DNA from: Euptelea pleiosperma
Taxonomy: Eukaryota; Streptophyta; Magnoliopsida; Ranunculales; Eupteleaceae
Length of the DNA: 64,000 bases
NCBI GenBank assembly: GCA_035048495.1
Contig: JASUTR010000127.1
Coordinates: forward strand, 1-64,000
Direction of reading: 5' to 3'
Below are positions 24,801 through 37,490 of the stretch, one piece after another. The notes under the pieces were generated by a model, which was not told where the DNA came from, searched no databases, and saw only the letters and a program-made list of their open reading frames with translations. Made by a program: the position numbers and the translations under genes. How positions within the stretch are numbered: the first letter of the stretch is position 1; each line of letters starts with the position of its first letter.

Positions 24801-27800
24801 GTTTATGTTTAACATGCTTAGGTCTATAACTTGTTACTTTTCTGCGATCGGACCTCGTAATTTTACTTAAGCTCATCCATTACAATTGTTTCAACACATT
24901 TTAAGTATTAGAACAAGATTTGCAAAATCGGAACTCATTTGCTCTGTTCGTGCGACAATGTCTCTCATTAGACTCAGTTTGAGTGTTACAGGCCTAGGTC
25001 TATATCTAATTACTTTTTCACAACCGGACATCGTAATTTGACTCCATCACTTCTATTGCAATTGTTTGAACATGTTTGAAGTGTTTGAACAAGATTGGGG
25101 AGAGTCATAAGTCATTCGCTCTGTTCATGCTACAATGTCACTCCTTGGACTCAGTTTGAGTGTTACTGGCCTAGGTCTATAACAAGTTATTTTTTTGCAA
25201 ACGGACCTCGTAATTTCACTCAATCTCTTCCATTACGATTGTTTGAACATGTTTAAAGTTTTAGAACGAGATTGGGGAGAGTCGGAACTTAGTCGCTCTG
25301 TTCGTGCAAAACTGTCACTCATTAGATTCGGTTTGAGCGTTATAGGCCTAGGTCTATAACTAGTTACTTTTTCACAAGCGGACCTTGTAATTTGACTCAA
25401 TCTCTTCAATTAATATTGTTTGAATACGTTTGAAGTGTTTGAACAAGATTGGGGAGAGTCAGAACTCATTCGCTCTGTTCGTGCTACAATGTCACTCCTT
25501 GGACTCAGTGTGAGTGTTACAGGGCTAGGTCTATAACAAGTTACTTTTTTGCAAACGGACCTCGTAATTTCACTCAATCTCTTCTATTACGATTGTTAAA
25601 ACATGTTTAAAGTGTTAGAACGAGATTGGGGAGAGTCGGAACTCATTCGCTCTGTTCGTGCAACACTGTCACTCATTAGATTCGGTTTGAGAGTTATAGA
25701 CCTAGGTCGATAACTAGTTACTTTTTCACAAGCGGACCTTGTAATTTGACTCAATCTCTTCAATTAATATTGTTTAAACACGTTTGAAGTATTAGAACAA
25801 GATTGGGGACAGTAAAAAATTGTTTATTCAGATCGAGCGACAATGTCTCTAATTGGACTCTATTTGGGTGTTACAAGCTTAGGTCAATAACTAGTTACTT
25901 TTTCGCAACCGGACCTAGTAATTGTACTCAATCTCTTGCATTACAATTGTTTGAACATGTGTGAAGTATTAGAACAAGACTGGGGAAAGTCGGAAATCGT
26001 TTGCTCTGTATGAGTGACAATGTCTATAATTGGACACAGTTTGAGTGTTGCAAGCCTAATTCTATAACTAGTTACTTTTTTGCAACCGGACCTCGTAATT
26101 TGACTCAATCTCTTCCATTACAATTGTTTCAACACGTTTCAAGTGTTAGAACAAGATTGAGGAGAGTCGGAACTCGTTTGCTTTGTTCGTGCGACAATGT
26201 CTCTAATTGGACTAAGTTTAGGTGTAACATGCTTAGGTCTATAACTAGTTAATTTTCTGCAACCGGACCTCGTAATTTTACTTAAGCTCATCCATTACAA
26301 TTGTTTCAACACATTTGAAGTGTTAGAACAAGATTGGGCAAAATCGGAACTCATTTGCTCTGTTCGTGCGACAATGTCTCTCATTGGACTCAGTTTTAGT
26401 GTTACAGGCCTAGGTCTATATCTAGTTACTTTTTAACAACCGGAACTCGTAATTTGACTCCATCACTTCTATTACAATTGTTTGAACATGTTTGAAGTGT
26501 TAGAACAAGATTGGGGAGAGTCAGAACTCATTCGCTCTGTTCGTGCTACAATGTCACTCATTGGACTCAGTTTGAGTGTTACAGGCCTAGGTCTATGACA
26601 AGTTATTTTTTTACAAACGGACCTCCTAATTTCACTCAATCTCTTCCATTACAATTGTTTAAACATGTTTAAAGTGTTAGAACGAGATTGGGCAGAGTCG
26701 GAACTCATTCGCTCTGTTCGTGCAACACTGTCACTCATTAGATTCGGTTTGAGAGTTATAGACCTAGGTCTATAACTAGTTACTTTTTCACAAGCGGACC
26801 TTGTAATTTGACTCAATCTCTTCATTTAATATTGTTTCAACACGTTTGAAGTATTAGAACAAGATTGGGGACAATAAAAAATCGTTTACTCAGTTCGTGC
26901 GACAATGTCTCTAATTGGACTCTATTTGAGTGTTACAAGCTTAGGTCTATAACTAGCTACTTTTTCGCAGCCGGACCTCGTAATTGGACTCAATCTCTTC
27001 CATTACAATTGTTTAAACATGTTTGAAGTATTAGAACAAGACTGGGAAAAGTCGGAACTCGTTTGCTCTGTATGAGTGACAATGTCAATAATTGGACTCA
27101 GTTTGAGTGTTGCAAGCCTAATTCTATAACTAGTTACTTTTTTGCAACCGGACCTCGTAATTTGACTCAATCTCTTCCATTACAATTGTTTCAACACGTT
27201 TCAAGTGTTAGAACAAGATTGAGGAGAGTCGGAACTCGTTTGCTTTGTTCGTGCGACAATGTCTCTAATTGGACTAAGTTTATGTGTAACATGCTTAGGT
27301 TTATAACTTGTTACTTTTCTACGACCGGACCTCGTAATTTTACTTAAGCTCATCCATTACAATTGTTTCAACACATTTGAAGTGTTAGAACAAGATTGGG
27401 CAAAATCGGAACTCATTTGCTCTGTTCGTGCGACAATGTCTCTCATTAGACTCACTTTGACTGTTACAGGACTAGGTCTATATCTAATTACTTTTTCACA
27501 ACCGGACCTCGTAATTTGACTCCATCACTTCTATTACAATTGTTTGAACATGTTTGAAGTGTTAGAACAAGATTGGGGAGAGTCAGAACTCATTCGCTCT
27601 GTTCGTGCTACAATGTCACTCCTTGGACTCAGTTTGAGTGTTACAGGCCTAGGTCTATAACAACTTATTTTTTTGCAAAAGGACCTTGTAATTTCACTCA
27701 ATCGCTTCCATTACGATTGTTTGAACATGTTTAAAGTTTTAGAACGAGATTGGGGAGAGTCGGAACTCAGTCACTCTGTTCGTGCAACACTGTCACTCAT

Positions 27801-30258
27801 TAGATTCGGTTTGAGCGTTATAGGCCTAGGTCAATAACTAGTTACTTTTTCACAAGCGGACCTTGTAATTTGACTCAATCTCTTTAATTAATATTGTTTG
27901 AACACGTTTGAAGTGTTAGAACAAGATTGGGGAGAGTCAGAACTCATTCGCTCTGTTCGTGCTACAATGTCACTCCTTGGACTCAGTGTGAGTGTTACAG
28001 GCCTAGGTCTATAACAAGTTACTTTTTTGCAAACGGACCTCGTAATTTCACTAAATCTCTTCCATTACAATTGTTTAAACATGTTTAAAGTGTTAGAACG
28101 AGATTGGGGAGAGTCGGAACTCATTCGCTCTGTTCGTGCAACACTGTCACTCATTAGATTCGGTTTGAGAGTTATAGACCTAGGTCTATAACTAGTTACT
28201 TTTTCACAAGCGGACCTTGTAATTTGACTCAATCTCTTCAATTAATATTGTTTCAACACGTTTGAAGTATTAGAACAAGATTGGGGACAGTAGAAAATCA
28301 TTTACTCAGTTCGTGCGACAATGTCTCTAATTGGACTCTATTTGAGTATTACAAGCTTAGGTCTATAACTAGTTACTTTTTCGCAACCGGACCTCGTAAT
28401 CGGACTCAATCTCTTTCATTACAATTGTTTGAACATGTTTGAAGTATTAGAACAAGACTGAGGAAAGTCGGAACTCGTTTGCTCTGTATGAGTGACAATG
28501 TCTCTAATTGGACTCAGTTTGAGTGTTGCAAGCCTAATTCTATAACTAGTTACTTTTTTGCAACCGGACCGCGTAATTTGACTCAATCTCTTCCATTACA
28601 ATTGTTTCAACATGTTTCAAGTGTTAGAACAAGATTGAGGAGAGTCGGAACTTGTTTGCTTTGTTCGTGCGACAATGTCTCTAATTGGACTAAGTTTATG
28701 TTTAACATGCTTAGGTCTATAACTTGTTACTTTTCCGCGATCGGACCTCGTAATTTTACTTAAGCTCATCCATTACAATTGTTTCAACGCATTTTAAGTG
28801 TTAGAACAAGATTGGGCAAAATCGGAACTCATTTGCTCTGTTTGTGCGACAATGTCTCTCATTAGACTCAGTTTGACTGTTACAGGCCTAGGTCTATATC
28901 TAATCACTTTTTCACAACCGGACCTCGTAATTTGACTCCATCACTTCTATTACAATTGTTTGAACATGTTGGAAGTGTTAGAACAAGATTGGGGAGAGTC
29001 AGAACTCATTCGCGCTGTTCGTGCTACAATGTCACTCCTTGGACTCAGTTTGAGTGTTACAGGCCTAGGTCTATAACAAGTTATTTTTTTGCAAACGGAC
29101 CTCGTACTTTCACTCAATCTCTTCTATTACGATTGTTTGAACAAGTTTAAAGTGTTAGAACGAGATTGGGGAGAGTCGGAACTCATTGGCTCTATTCGTG
29201 CAACACTGTCACTCATTAGATTCGGTTTGAGCATTATAGGCCTAGGTCTATAACTAGTTACTTTTTCACAAGCGGACCTTGTAATTTGACTCAATCTCTT
29301 CAATTAATATTGTTTGAACACGTTTGAAGTGTTAGAACAAGATTGGGGACTGTAAAAAATCGTTTACTCAGCTTTTGCGACAATGTCTCTAATTTGACTC
29401 TATTTGAGTGTTACAAGCTTAGGTCTATAACTAGTTACTTTTTCGCAACCAGACCTCGTAATTGGACTCAATCTCTTCCATTACAATTGTTTGAACATGT
29501 TTGAAGTATTAGAACAAGACTGGGGAAAGTCGGAACTCGTTTGCTCTGTATGAGTGACAATGTCTCTAATTGGACTCAGTTGGAGTGTTGCAAGCCTAAT
29601 TCTATAACTAGTTACTTTTTCGCAACCGGACCTCGTAATTTGACTCAATCTCTTCCATTACAATTGTTTCAACACGTTTGAAGTGTTAGAACAAGATTGA
29701 GGAGAGTCGGAACTCGTTTGCTATGTTCGTGCGACAATATCTCTAATTGGACTAAGTTTATGTGTAACATGCTTAGGTCTATAACTTGTTACTTTTCTGC
29801 GATCGGACCTCGTAATTTTACTTAAGCTCATCCATTACAATTGTTTCAACACATTTGAAGTGTTAGAACAAGATTGGGCAAAATCGGAACTCATTTGCTC
29901 TGTTCGTGCGACAATGTCTCTCATTAGACTCAGTTTGACTGTTACAGGCCTAGGTCTATATCTAATTACTTTTTCACAACCGGACCTCGTAATTTGACCC
30001 CATCACTTCTATTACAATTGTTTGAACATGTTGGAAGTGTTAGAACAAGATTGGGGAGAGTCAGAACTCATTCGCTCTGTTCGTGCTACAATGTCACTCC
30101 TTGGACTCAGTTTGAGTGTTACAGGCCTAGGTCTATAACAAGTTATTTTTTTGCAAACGGACCTCGTACTTTCACTCAATCTCTTCTATTACGATTGTTT
30201 GAACAAGTTTAAAGTGTTAGAACGAGATTTGGGAGAGTAGCAACTCATTGGCTCTGTT
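21851..30258 (+). repeat. Macro-unit copy 2 (8,408 bp)
   Basis: Directly follows copy 1 with the same left end (aaaaaatcg) and right end (ggctctgtt). HOR landmarks at 22463, 23525, 24586, 26001, 27063, 28479 and 29541 match copy 1 one for one. Only scattered mismatches were noticed, for example ttttaacatg at ~23,652 against tttcaacatg in copy 1. It lacks the LINE and retains an intact empty site at 26,898-26,912. Confidence 0.9.
27063..28478 (+). repeat. Octamer HOR (1,416 bp), E-F pair doubled
   Basis: Eight monomers between consecutive B landmarks at 27063 and 28479: B, C, D, E, F, E', F', A, each 177 bp. E' has cagtgtgagtgttac and F' has gagagttatagacc, unlike the first F (gagcgttataggcc). 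The same octamer occurs at 20071-minus-1416 (18,655), 34,410 and 57,766, and a second octamer class at 15,429, 24,586, 31,933 and 55,289. It is best explained by duplication of an E-F dimer inside the hexamer. Confidence 0.85.
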
Positions 30259-30278
30259 AAAAAATCGTTTACTCAGTT
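30248..30278 (+). repeat. Macro-unit junction, copy 2 / copy 3
   Basis: Same ggctctgtt/aaaaaatcg join at 30,258/30,259 as at 21,850. The left partner also shares the private variant gagagtagcaactcattgg, so the two junctions are copies of one event. Confidence 0.88.
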
Positions 30279-33200
30279 CGTGCGACAATGTCTCTAATTG
30301 GACTCTATTTGAGTGTTACAGGCCTAGGTCTATATCTAATTACTTTTTCACAACCGGACCTCGTAATTTGACTCCATCACTTCAATTACAATTGTTTGAA
30401 CATGTTTGAAGTGTTAGAACAAGATTGGGGAGAGTCAGAACTCATTCGCTCTGTTCGTGCTACAATGTCACTCCTTGGACTCACTTTGAGTGTTACAGGC
30501 CTAGGTCAATAACAAGTTATTTTTTTGCAAACGGACCTCGTAATTTCACTCAATCTCTTCCATGACGATTGTTTGAACATGTTTAAAGTTTTAGAACGAG
30601 ATTGGGGAGAGTCGGAACTCAGTCACTCTGTTCGTGCAACACTGTCACTCATTAGATTCGGTTTGAGCGTTATAGGCCTAGGTCAATAACTAGTTACTTT
30701 TTCACAAGCGGACCTTGTAATTTGACTCAATCTCTTTAATTAATATTGTTTGAACACGTTTGAAGTGTTAGAACAAGATTGGGGAGAGTCAGAACTCATT
30801 CGCTCTGTTCGTGCTACAATGTCACTCCTTGGACTCAGTGTGAGTGTTACAGGCCTAGGTCTATAACAAGTCGCTCTGTATGAGTGACAATGTCTCTAAT
30901 TGGACTCAGTTTGAGTGTTGCAAGCCTAATTCTATAACTAGTTACTTTTTTGCAACCGGACCTTGTAATTTGACTCAATCTCTTCCATTACAATTGTTTC
31001 AACATGTTTCAAGTGTTAGAACAAGATTGAGGAGAGTCGGAACTCGTTTGCTTTGTTCGTGCGACAATGTCTCTAATTGGACTAAGTTTATGTGTAACAT
31101 GCTTAGGTCTATAACTTGTTACTTTTCTGCGATCGGACCTCGTAATTTTACTTAAGCTCATCCATTACAATTGTTTCAACGCATTTGAAGTGTTAGAACA
31201 AGATTGGGCAAAATCGGAACTCATTTGCTCTGTTCGTGCGACAATGTCTCTCATTAGACTCAGTTTGACTGTTACAGGCCTAGGTCTATATCTAATCACT
31301 TTTTCACAATCGGACCTCGTAATTTGACTCCATCACTTCTATTATAATTGTTTGAACATGTTGGAAGTGTTAGAACAAGATTGGGGAGAGTCAGAACTCA
31401 TTCGCTCTGTTCGTGCTTCAATGTCACTGCTTGGACTCAGTTTGAGTGTTACAGGCCTAGGTCTATAACAAGTTATTTTTTTGCAAACGGACCTCGTACT
31501 TTCACTCAATCTCTTCCATTACGATTGTTTGAACAAGTTTAAAGTGTTAGAACGAGATTGGGGAGAGTCGGAACTCATTGGCTCTATTCGTGCAACACTG
31601 TCACTCATTAGATTCGGTTTGAGCGTTATAGGCCTAGGTCTATAACTAGTTACTTTTTCACAAGCGGACCTTGTAATTTGACTCAATCTCTTCGATTAAT
31701 ATTGTTTGAACATGTTTGAAGTGTTAGAACAAGATTGGGGACAGTAAAAAATTGTTTACTCAGTTTTTGCGACAATGTCTCTAATTGGACTCTATTTGAG
31801 TGTTACAAGCTTAGGTCTATAACTAGTTACTTTTTCGCAACCGGACCTCGTAATTGGACTCAATCTCTTCCATTACAATTGTTTGAACATGTTTGAAGTA
31901 TTAGAACAAGACTGGGGAAAGTCGGAGCTCGTTTGCTCTGTATGAGTGACAATGTCTCTAATTGGACTCAGTTTGAGTGTTGCAAGCCTAATTCTATAAC
32001 TAGTTACTTTTTCGCAACCGGACCTCGTAATTTGACTCAATCTCTTCAATTACAACTGTTTCAACACGTTTGAAGTGTTAGAACAAGATTGAGGAGAGTC
32101 GGAACTCGTTTGCTTTGTTCGTGGGACAATATCTCTAATTGGACTAAGTTTATGTTTAACATGCTTAGGTCTATAACTTGTTACTTTTCTGCGATCGGAC
32201 CTCGTAATTTTACTTAAGCTCATCCATTACAATTGTTTCAACACATTTTAAGTATTAGAACAAGATTTGCAAAATCGGAACTCATTTGCTCTGTTCGTGC
32301 GACAATGTCTCTCATTAGACTCAGTTTGAGTGTTACAGGCCTAGGTCTATATCTCATTACTTTTTCACAACCGGACATCGTAATTTGACTCCATCACTTC
32401 TATTGCAATTGTTTGAACATGTTTGAAGTGTTTGAACAAGATTGGGGAGAGTCATAAGTCATTCGCTCTGTTCATGCTACAATGTCACTCCTTGGACTCA
32501 GTTTGAGTGTTACTGGCCTAGGTCTATAACAAGTTATTTTTTTGCAAACGGACCTCGTAATTTCACTCAATCTCTTCCATTACGATTGTTTGAACATGTT
32601 TAAAGTTTTAGAACGAGATTGGGGAGAGTCGGAACTTAGTCGCTCTGTTCGTGCAAAACTGTCACTCATTAGATTCGGTTTGAGCGTTATAGGCCTAGGT
32701 CTATAACTAGTTACTTTTTCACAAGCGGACCTTGTAATTTGACTCAATCTCTTCAATTAATATTGTTTGAATACGTTTGAAGTGTTTGAACAAGATTGGG
32801 GAGAGTCAGAACTCATTCGCTCTGTTCGTGCTACAATGTCACTCCTTGGACTCAGTGTGAGTGTTACAGGGCTAGGTCTATAACAAGTTACTTTTTTGCA
32901 AACGGACCTCGTAATTTCACTCAATCTCTTCTATTACGATTGTTAAAACATGTTTAAAGTGTTAGAACGAGATTGGGGAGAGTCGGAACTCATTCGCTCT
33001 GTTCGTGCAACACTGTCACTCATTAGATTCGGTTTGAGAGTTATAGACCTAGGTCGATAACTAGTTACTTTTTCACAAGCGGACCTTGTAATTTGACTCA
33101 ATCTCTTCAATTAATATTGTTTAAACACGTTTGAAGTATTAGAACAAGATTGGGGACAGTAAAAAATTGTTTATTCAGATCGAGCGACAATGTCTCTAAT

Positions 33201-36200
33201 TGGACTCTATTTGGGTGTTACAAGCTTAGGTCAATAACTAGTTACTTTTTCGCAACCGGACCTAGTAATTGTACTCAATCTCTTGCATTACAATTGTTTG
33301 AACATGTGTGAAGTATTAGAACAAGACTGGGGAAAGTCGGAAATCGTTTGCTCTGTATGAGTGACAATGTCTATAATTGGACACAGTTTGAGTGTTGCAA
33401 GCCTAATTCTATAACTAGTTACTTTTTTGCAACCGGACCTCGTAATTTGACTCAATCTCTTCCATTACAATTGTTTCAACACGTTTCAAGTGTTAGAACA
33501 AGATTGAGGAGAGTCGGAACTCGTTTGCTTTGTTCGTGCGACAATGTCTCTAATTGGACTAAGTTTAGGTGTAACATGCTTAGGTCTATAACTAGTTAAT
33601 TTTCTGCAACCGGACCTCGTAATTTTACTTAAGCTCATCCATTACAATTGTTTCAACACATTTGAAGTGTTAGAACAAGATTGGGCAAAATCGGAACTCA
33701 TTTGCTCTGTTCGTGCGACAATGTCTCTCATTAGACTCAGTTTTAGTGTTACAGGCCTAGGTCTATATCTAGTTACTTTTTAACAACCGGAACTCGTAAT
33801 TTGACTCCATCACTTCTATTACAATTGTTTGAACATGTTTGAAGTGTTAGAACAAGATTGGGGAGAGTCAGAACTCATTCGCTCTGTTCGTGCTACAATG
33901 TCACTCATTGGACTCAGTTTGAGTGTTACAGGCCTAGGTCTATGACAAGTTATTTTTTTACAAACGGACCTCCTAATTTCACTCAATCTCTTCCATTACA
34001 ATTGTTTAAACATGTTTAAAGTGTTAGAACGAGATTGGGCAGAGTCGGAACTCATTCGCTCTGTTCGTGCAACACTGTCACTCATTAGATTCGGTTTGAG
34101 AGTTATAGACCTAGGTCTATAACTAGTTACTTTTTCACAAGCGGACCTTGTAATTTGACTCAATCTCTTCATTTAATATTGTTTCAACACGTTTGAAGTA
34201 TTAGAACAAGATTGGGGACAATAAAAAATCGTTTACTCAGTTCGTGCGACAATGTCTCTAATTGGACTCTATTTGAGTGTTACAAGCTTAGGTCTATAAC
34301 TAGCTACTTTTTCGCAACCGGACCTCGTAATTGGACTCAATCTCTTCCATTACAATTGTTTGAACATGTTTGAAGTATTAGAACAAGACGGGGAAAAGTC
34401 GGAACTCGTTTGCTCTGTATGAGTGACAATGTCAATAATTGGACTCAGTTTGAGTGTTGCAAGCCTAATTCTATAACTAGTTACTTTTTTGCAACCGGAC
34501 CTCGTAATTTGACTCAATCTCTTCCATTACAATTGTTTCAACACGTTTCAAGTGTTAGAACAAGATTGAGGAGAGTCGGAACTCGTTTGCTTTGTTCGTG
34601 CGACAATGTCTCTAATTGGACTAAGTTTATGTGTAACATGCTTAGGTTTATAACTTGTTACTTTTCTACGACCGGACCTCGTAATTTTACTTAAGCTCAT
34701 CCATTACAATTGTTTCAACACATTTGAAGTGTTAGAACAAGATTGGGCAAAATCGGAACTCATTTGCTCTGTTCGTGCGACAATGTCTCTCATTAGACTC
34801 ACTTTGACTGTTACAGGACTAGGTCTATATCTAATTACTTTTTCACAACCGGACCTCGTAATTTGACTCCATCACTTCTATTACAATTGTTTGAACATGT
34901 TTGAAGTGTTAGAACAAGATTGGGGAGAGTCAGAACTCATTCGCTCTGTTCGTGCTACAATGTCACTCCTTGGACTCAGTTTGAGTGTTACAGGCCTAGG
35001 TCTATAACAACTTATTTTTTTGCAAAAGGACCTTGTAATTTCACTCAATCGCTTCCATTACGATTGTTTGAACATGTTTAAAGTTTTAGAACGAGATTGG
35101 GGAGAGTCGGAACTCAGTCACTCTGTTCGTGCAACACTGTCACTCATTAGATTCGGTTTGAGCGTTATAGGCCTAGGTCAATAACTAGTTACTTTTTCAC
35201 AAGCGGACCTTGTAATTTGACTCAATCTCTTTAATTAATATTGTTTGAACACGTTTGAAGTGTTAGAACAAGATTGGGGAGAGTCAGAACTCATTCGCTC
35301 TGTTCGTGCTACAATGTCACTCCTTGGACTCAGTGTGAGTGTTACAGGCCTAGGTCTATAACAAGTTACTTTTTTGCAAACGGACCTCGTAATTTCACTC
35401 AATCTCTTCCATTACAATTGTTTAAACATGTTTAAAGTGTTAGAACGAGATTGGGGAGAGTCGGAACTCATTCGCTCTGTTCGTGCAACACTGTCACTCA
35501 TTAGATTCGGTTTGAGAGTTATAGACCTAGGTCTATAACTAGTTACTTTTTCACAAGCGGACCTTGTAATTTGACTCAATCTCTTCAATTAATATTGTTT
35601 CAACACGTTTGAAGTATTAGAACAAGATTGGGGACAGTAGAAAATCATTTACTCAGTTCGTGCGACAATGTCTCTAATTGGACTCTATTTGAGTATTACA
35701 AGCTTAGGTCTATAACTAGTTACTTTTTCGCAACCGGACCTCGTAATCGGACTCAATCTCTTTCATTACAATTGTTTGAACATGTTTGAAGTATTAGAAC
35801 AAGACTGAGGAAAGTCGGAACTCGTTTGCTCTGTATGAGTGACAATGTCTCTAATTGGACTCAGTTTGAGTGTTGCAAGCCTAATTCTATAACTAGTTAC
35901 TTTTTTGCAACCGGACCGCGTAATTTGACTCAATCTCTTCCATTACAATTGTTTCAACATGTTTCAAGTGTTAGAACAAGATTGAGGAGAGTCGGAACTT
36001 GTTTGCTTTGTTCGTGCGACAATGTCTCTAATTGGACTAAGTTTATGTTTAACATGCTTAGGTCTATAACTTGTTACTTTTCCGCGATCGGACCTCGTAA
36101 TTTTACTTAAGCTCATCCATTACAATTGTTTCAACGCATTTTAAGTGTTAGAACAAGATTGGGCAAAATCGGAACTCATTTGCTCTGTTTGTGCGACAAT

Positions 36201-37490
36201 GTCTCTCATTAGACTCAGTTTGACTGTTACAGGCCTAGGTCTATATCTAATCACTTTTTCACAACCGGACCTCGTAATTTGACTCCATCACTTCTATTAC
36301 AATTGTTTGAACATGTTGGAAGTGTTAGAACAAGATTGGGGAGAGTCAGAACTCATTCGCGCTGTTCGTGCTACAATGTCACTCCTTGGACTCAGTTTGA
36401 GTGTTACAGGCCTAGGTCTATAACAAGTTATTTTTTGCAAACGGACCTCGTACTTTCACTCAATCTCTTCTATTACGATTGTTTGAACAAGTTTAAAGTG
36501 TTAGAACGAGATTGGGGAGAGTCGGAACTCATTGGCTCTGTTCGTGCAACACTGTCACTCATTAGATTCGGTTTGAGCATTATAGGCCTAGGTCTATAAC
36601 TAGTTACTTTTTCACAAGCGGACCTTGTAATTTGACTCAATCTCTTCAATTAATATTGTTTGAACACGTTTGAAGTGTTAGAACAAGATTGGGGACTGTA
36701 AAAAATCGTTTACTCAGTTTTTGCGACAATGTCTCTAATTTGACTCTATTTGAGTGTTACAAGCTTAGGTCTATAACTAGTTACTTTTTCGCAACCAGAC
36801 CTTGTAATTGGACTCAATCTCTTCCATTACAATTGTTTGAACATGTTTGAAGTATTAGAACAAGACTGGGGAAAGTCGGAACTCGTTTGCTCTGTATGAG
36901 TGACAATGTCTCTAATTGGACTCAGTTGGAGTGTTGCAAGCCTAATTCTATAACTAGTTACTTTTTCGCAACCGGACCTCGTAATTTGACTCAATCTCTT
37001 CCATTACAATTGTTTCAACACGTTTGAAGTGTTAGAACAAGATTGAGGAGAGTCGGAACTCGTTTGCTATGTTCGTGCGACAATATCTCTAATTGGACTA
37101 AGTTTATGTGTAACATGCTTAGGTCTATAACTTGTTACTTTTCTGCGATCGGACCTCGTAATTTTACTTAAGCTCATCCATTACAATTGTTTCAACACAT
37201 TTGAAGTGTTAGAACAAGATTGGGCAAAATCGGAACTCATTTGCTCTGTTCGTGCGACAATGTCTCTCATTAGACTCAGTTTGACTGTTACAGGCCTAGG
37301 TCTATATCTAATTACTTTTTCACAACCGGACCTCGTAATTTGACCCCATCACTTCTATTACAATTGTTTGAACATGTTGGAAGTGTTAGAACAAGATTGG
37401 GGAGAGTCAGAACTCATTCGCTCTGTTCGTGCTACAATGTCACTCCTTGGACTCAGTTTGAGTGTTACAGGCCTAGGTCTATAACAAGTT
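30259..37490 (+). repeat. Macro-unit copy 3 (six monomers deleted)
   Basis: Starts with the same out-of-register junction as copy 2. Landmarks are offset from copy 2 by 8,408 up to ~31,600 and by 7,347 afterwards, a loss of 1,061 bp (six monomers). Similarity to copy 2 stops near the E-monomer T-run at ~37,490, where gtaatttcac replaces gtactttcac and a different satellite haplotype continues. Confidence 0.88.
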
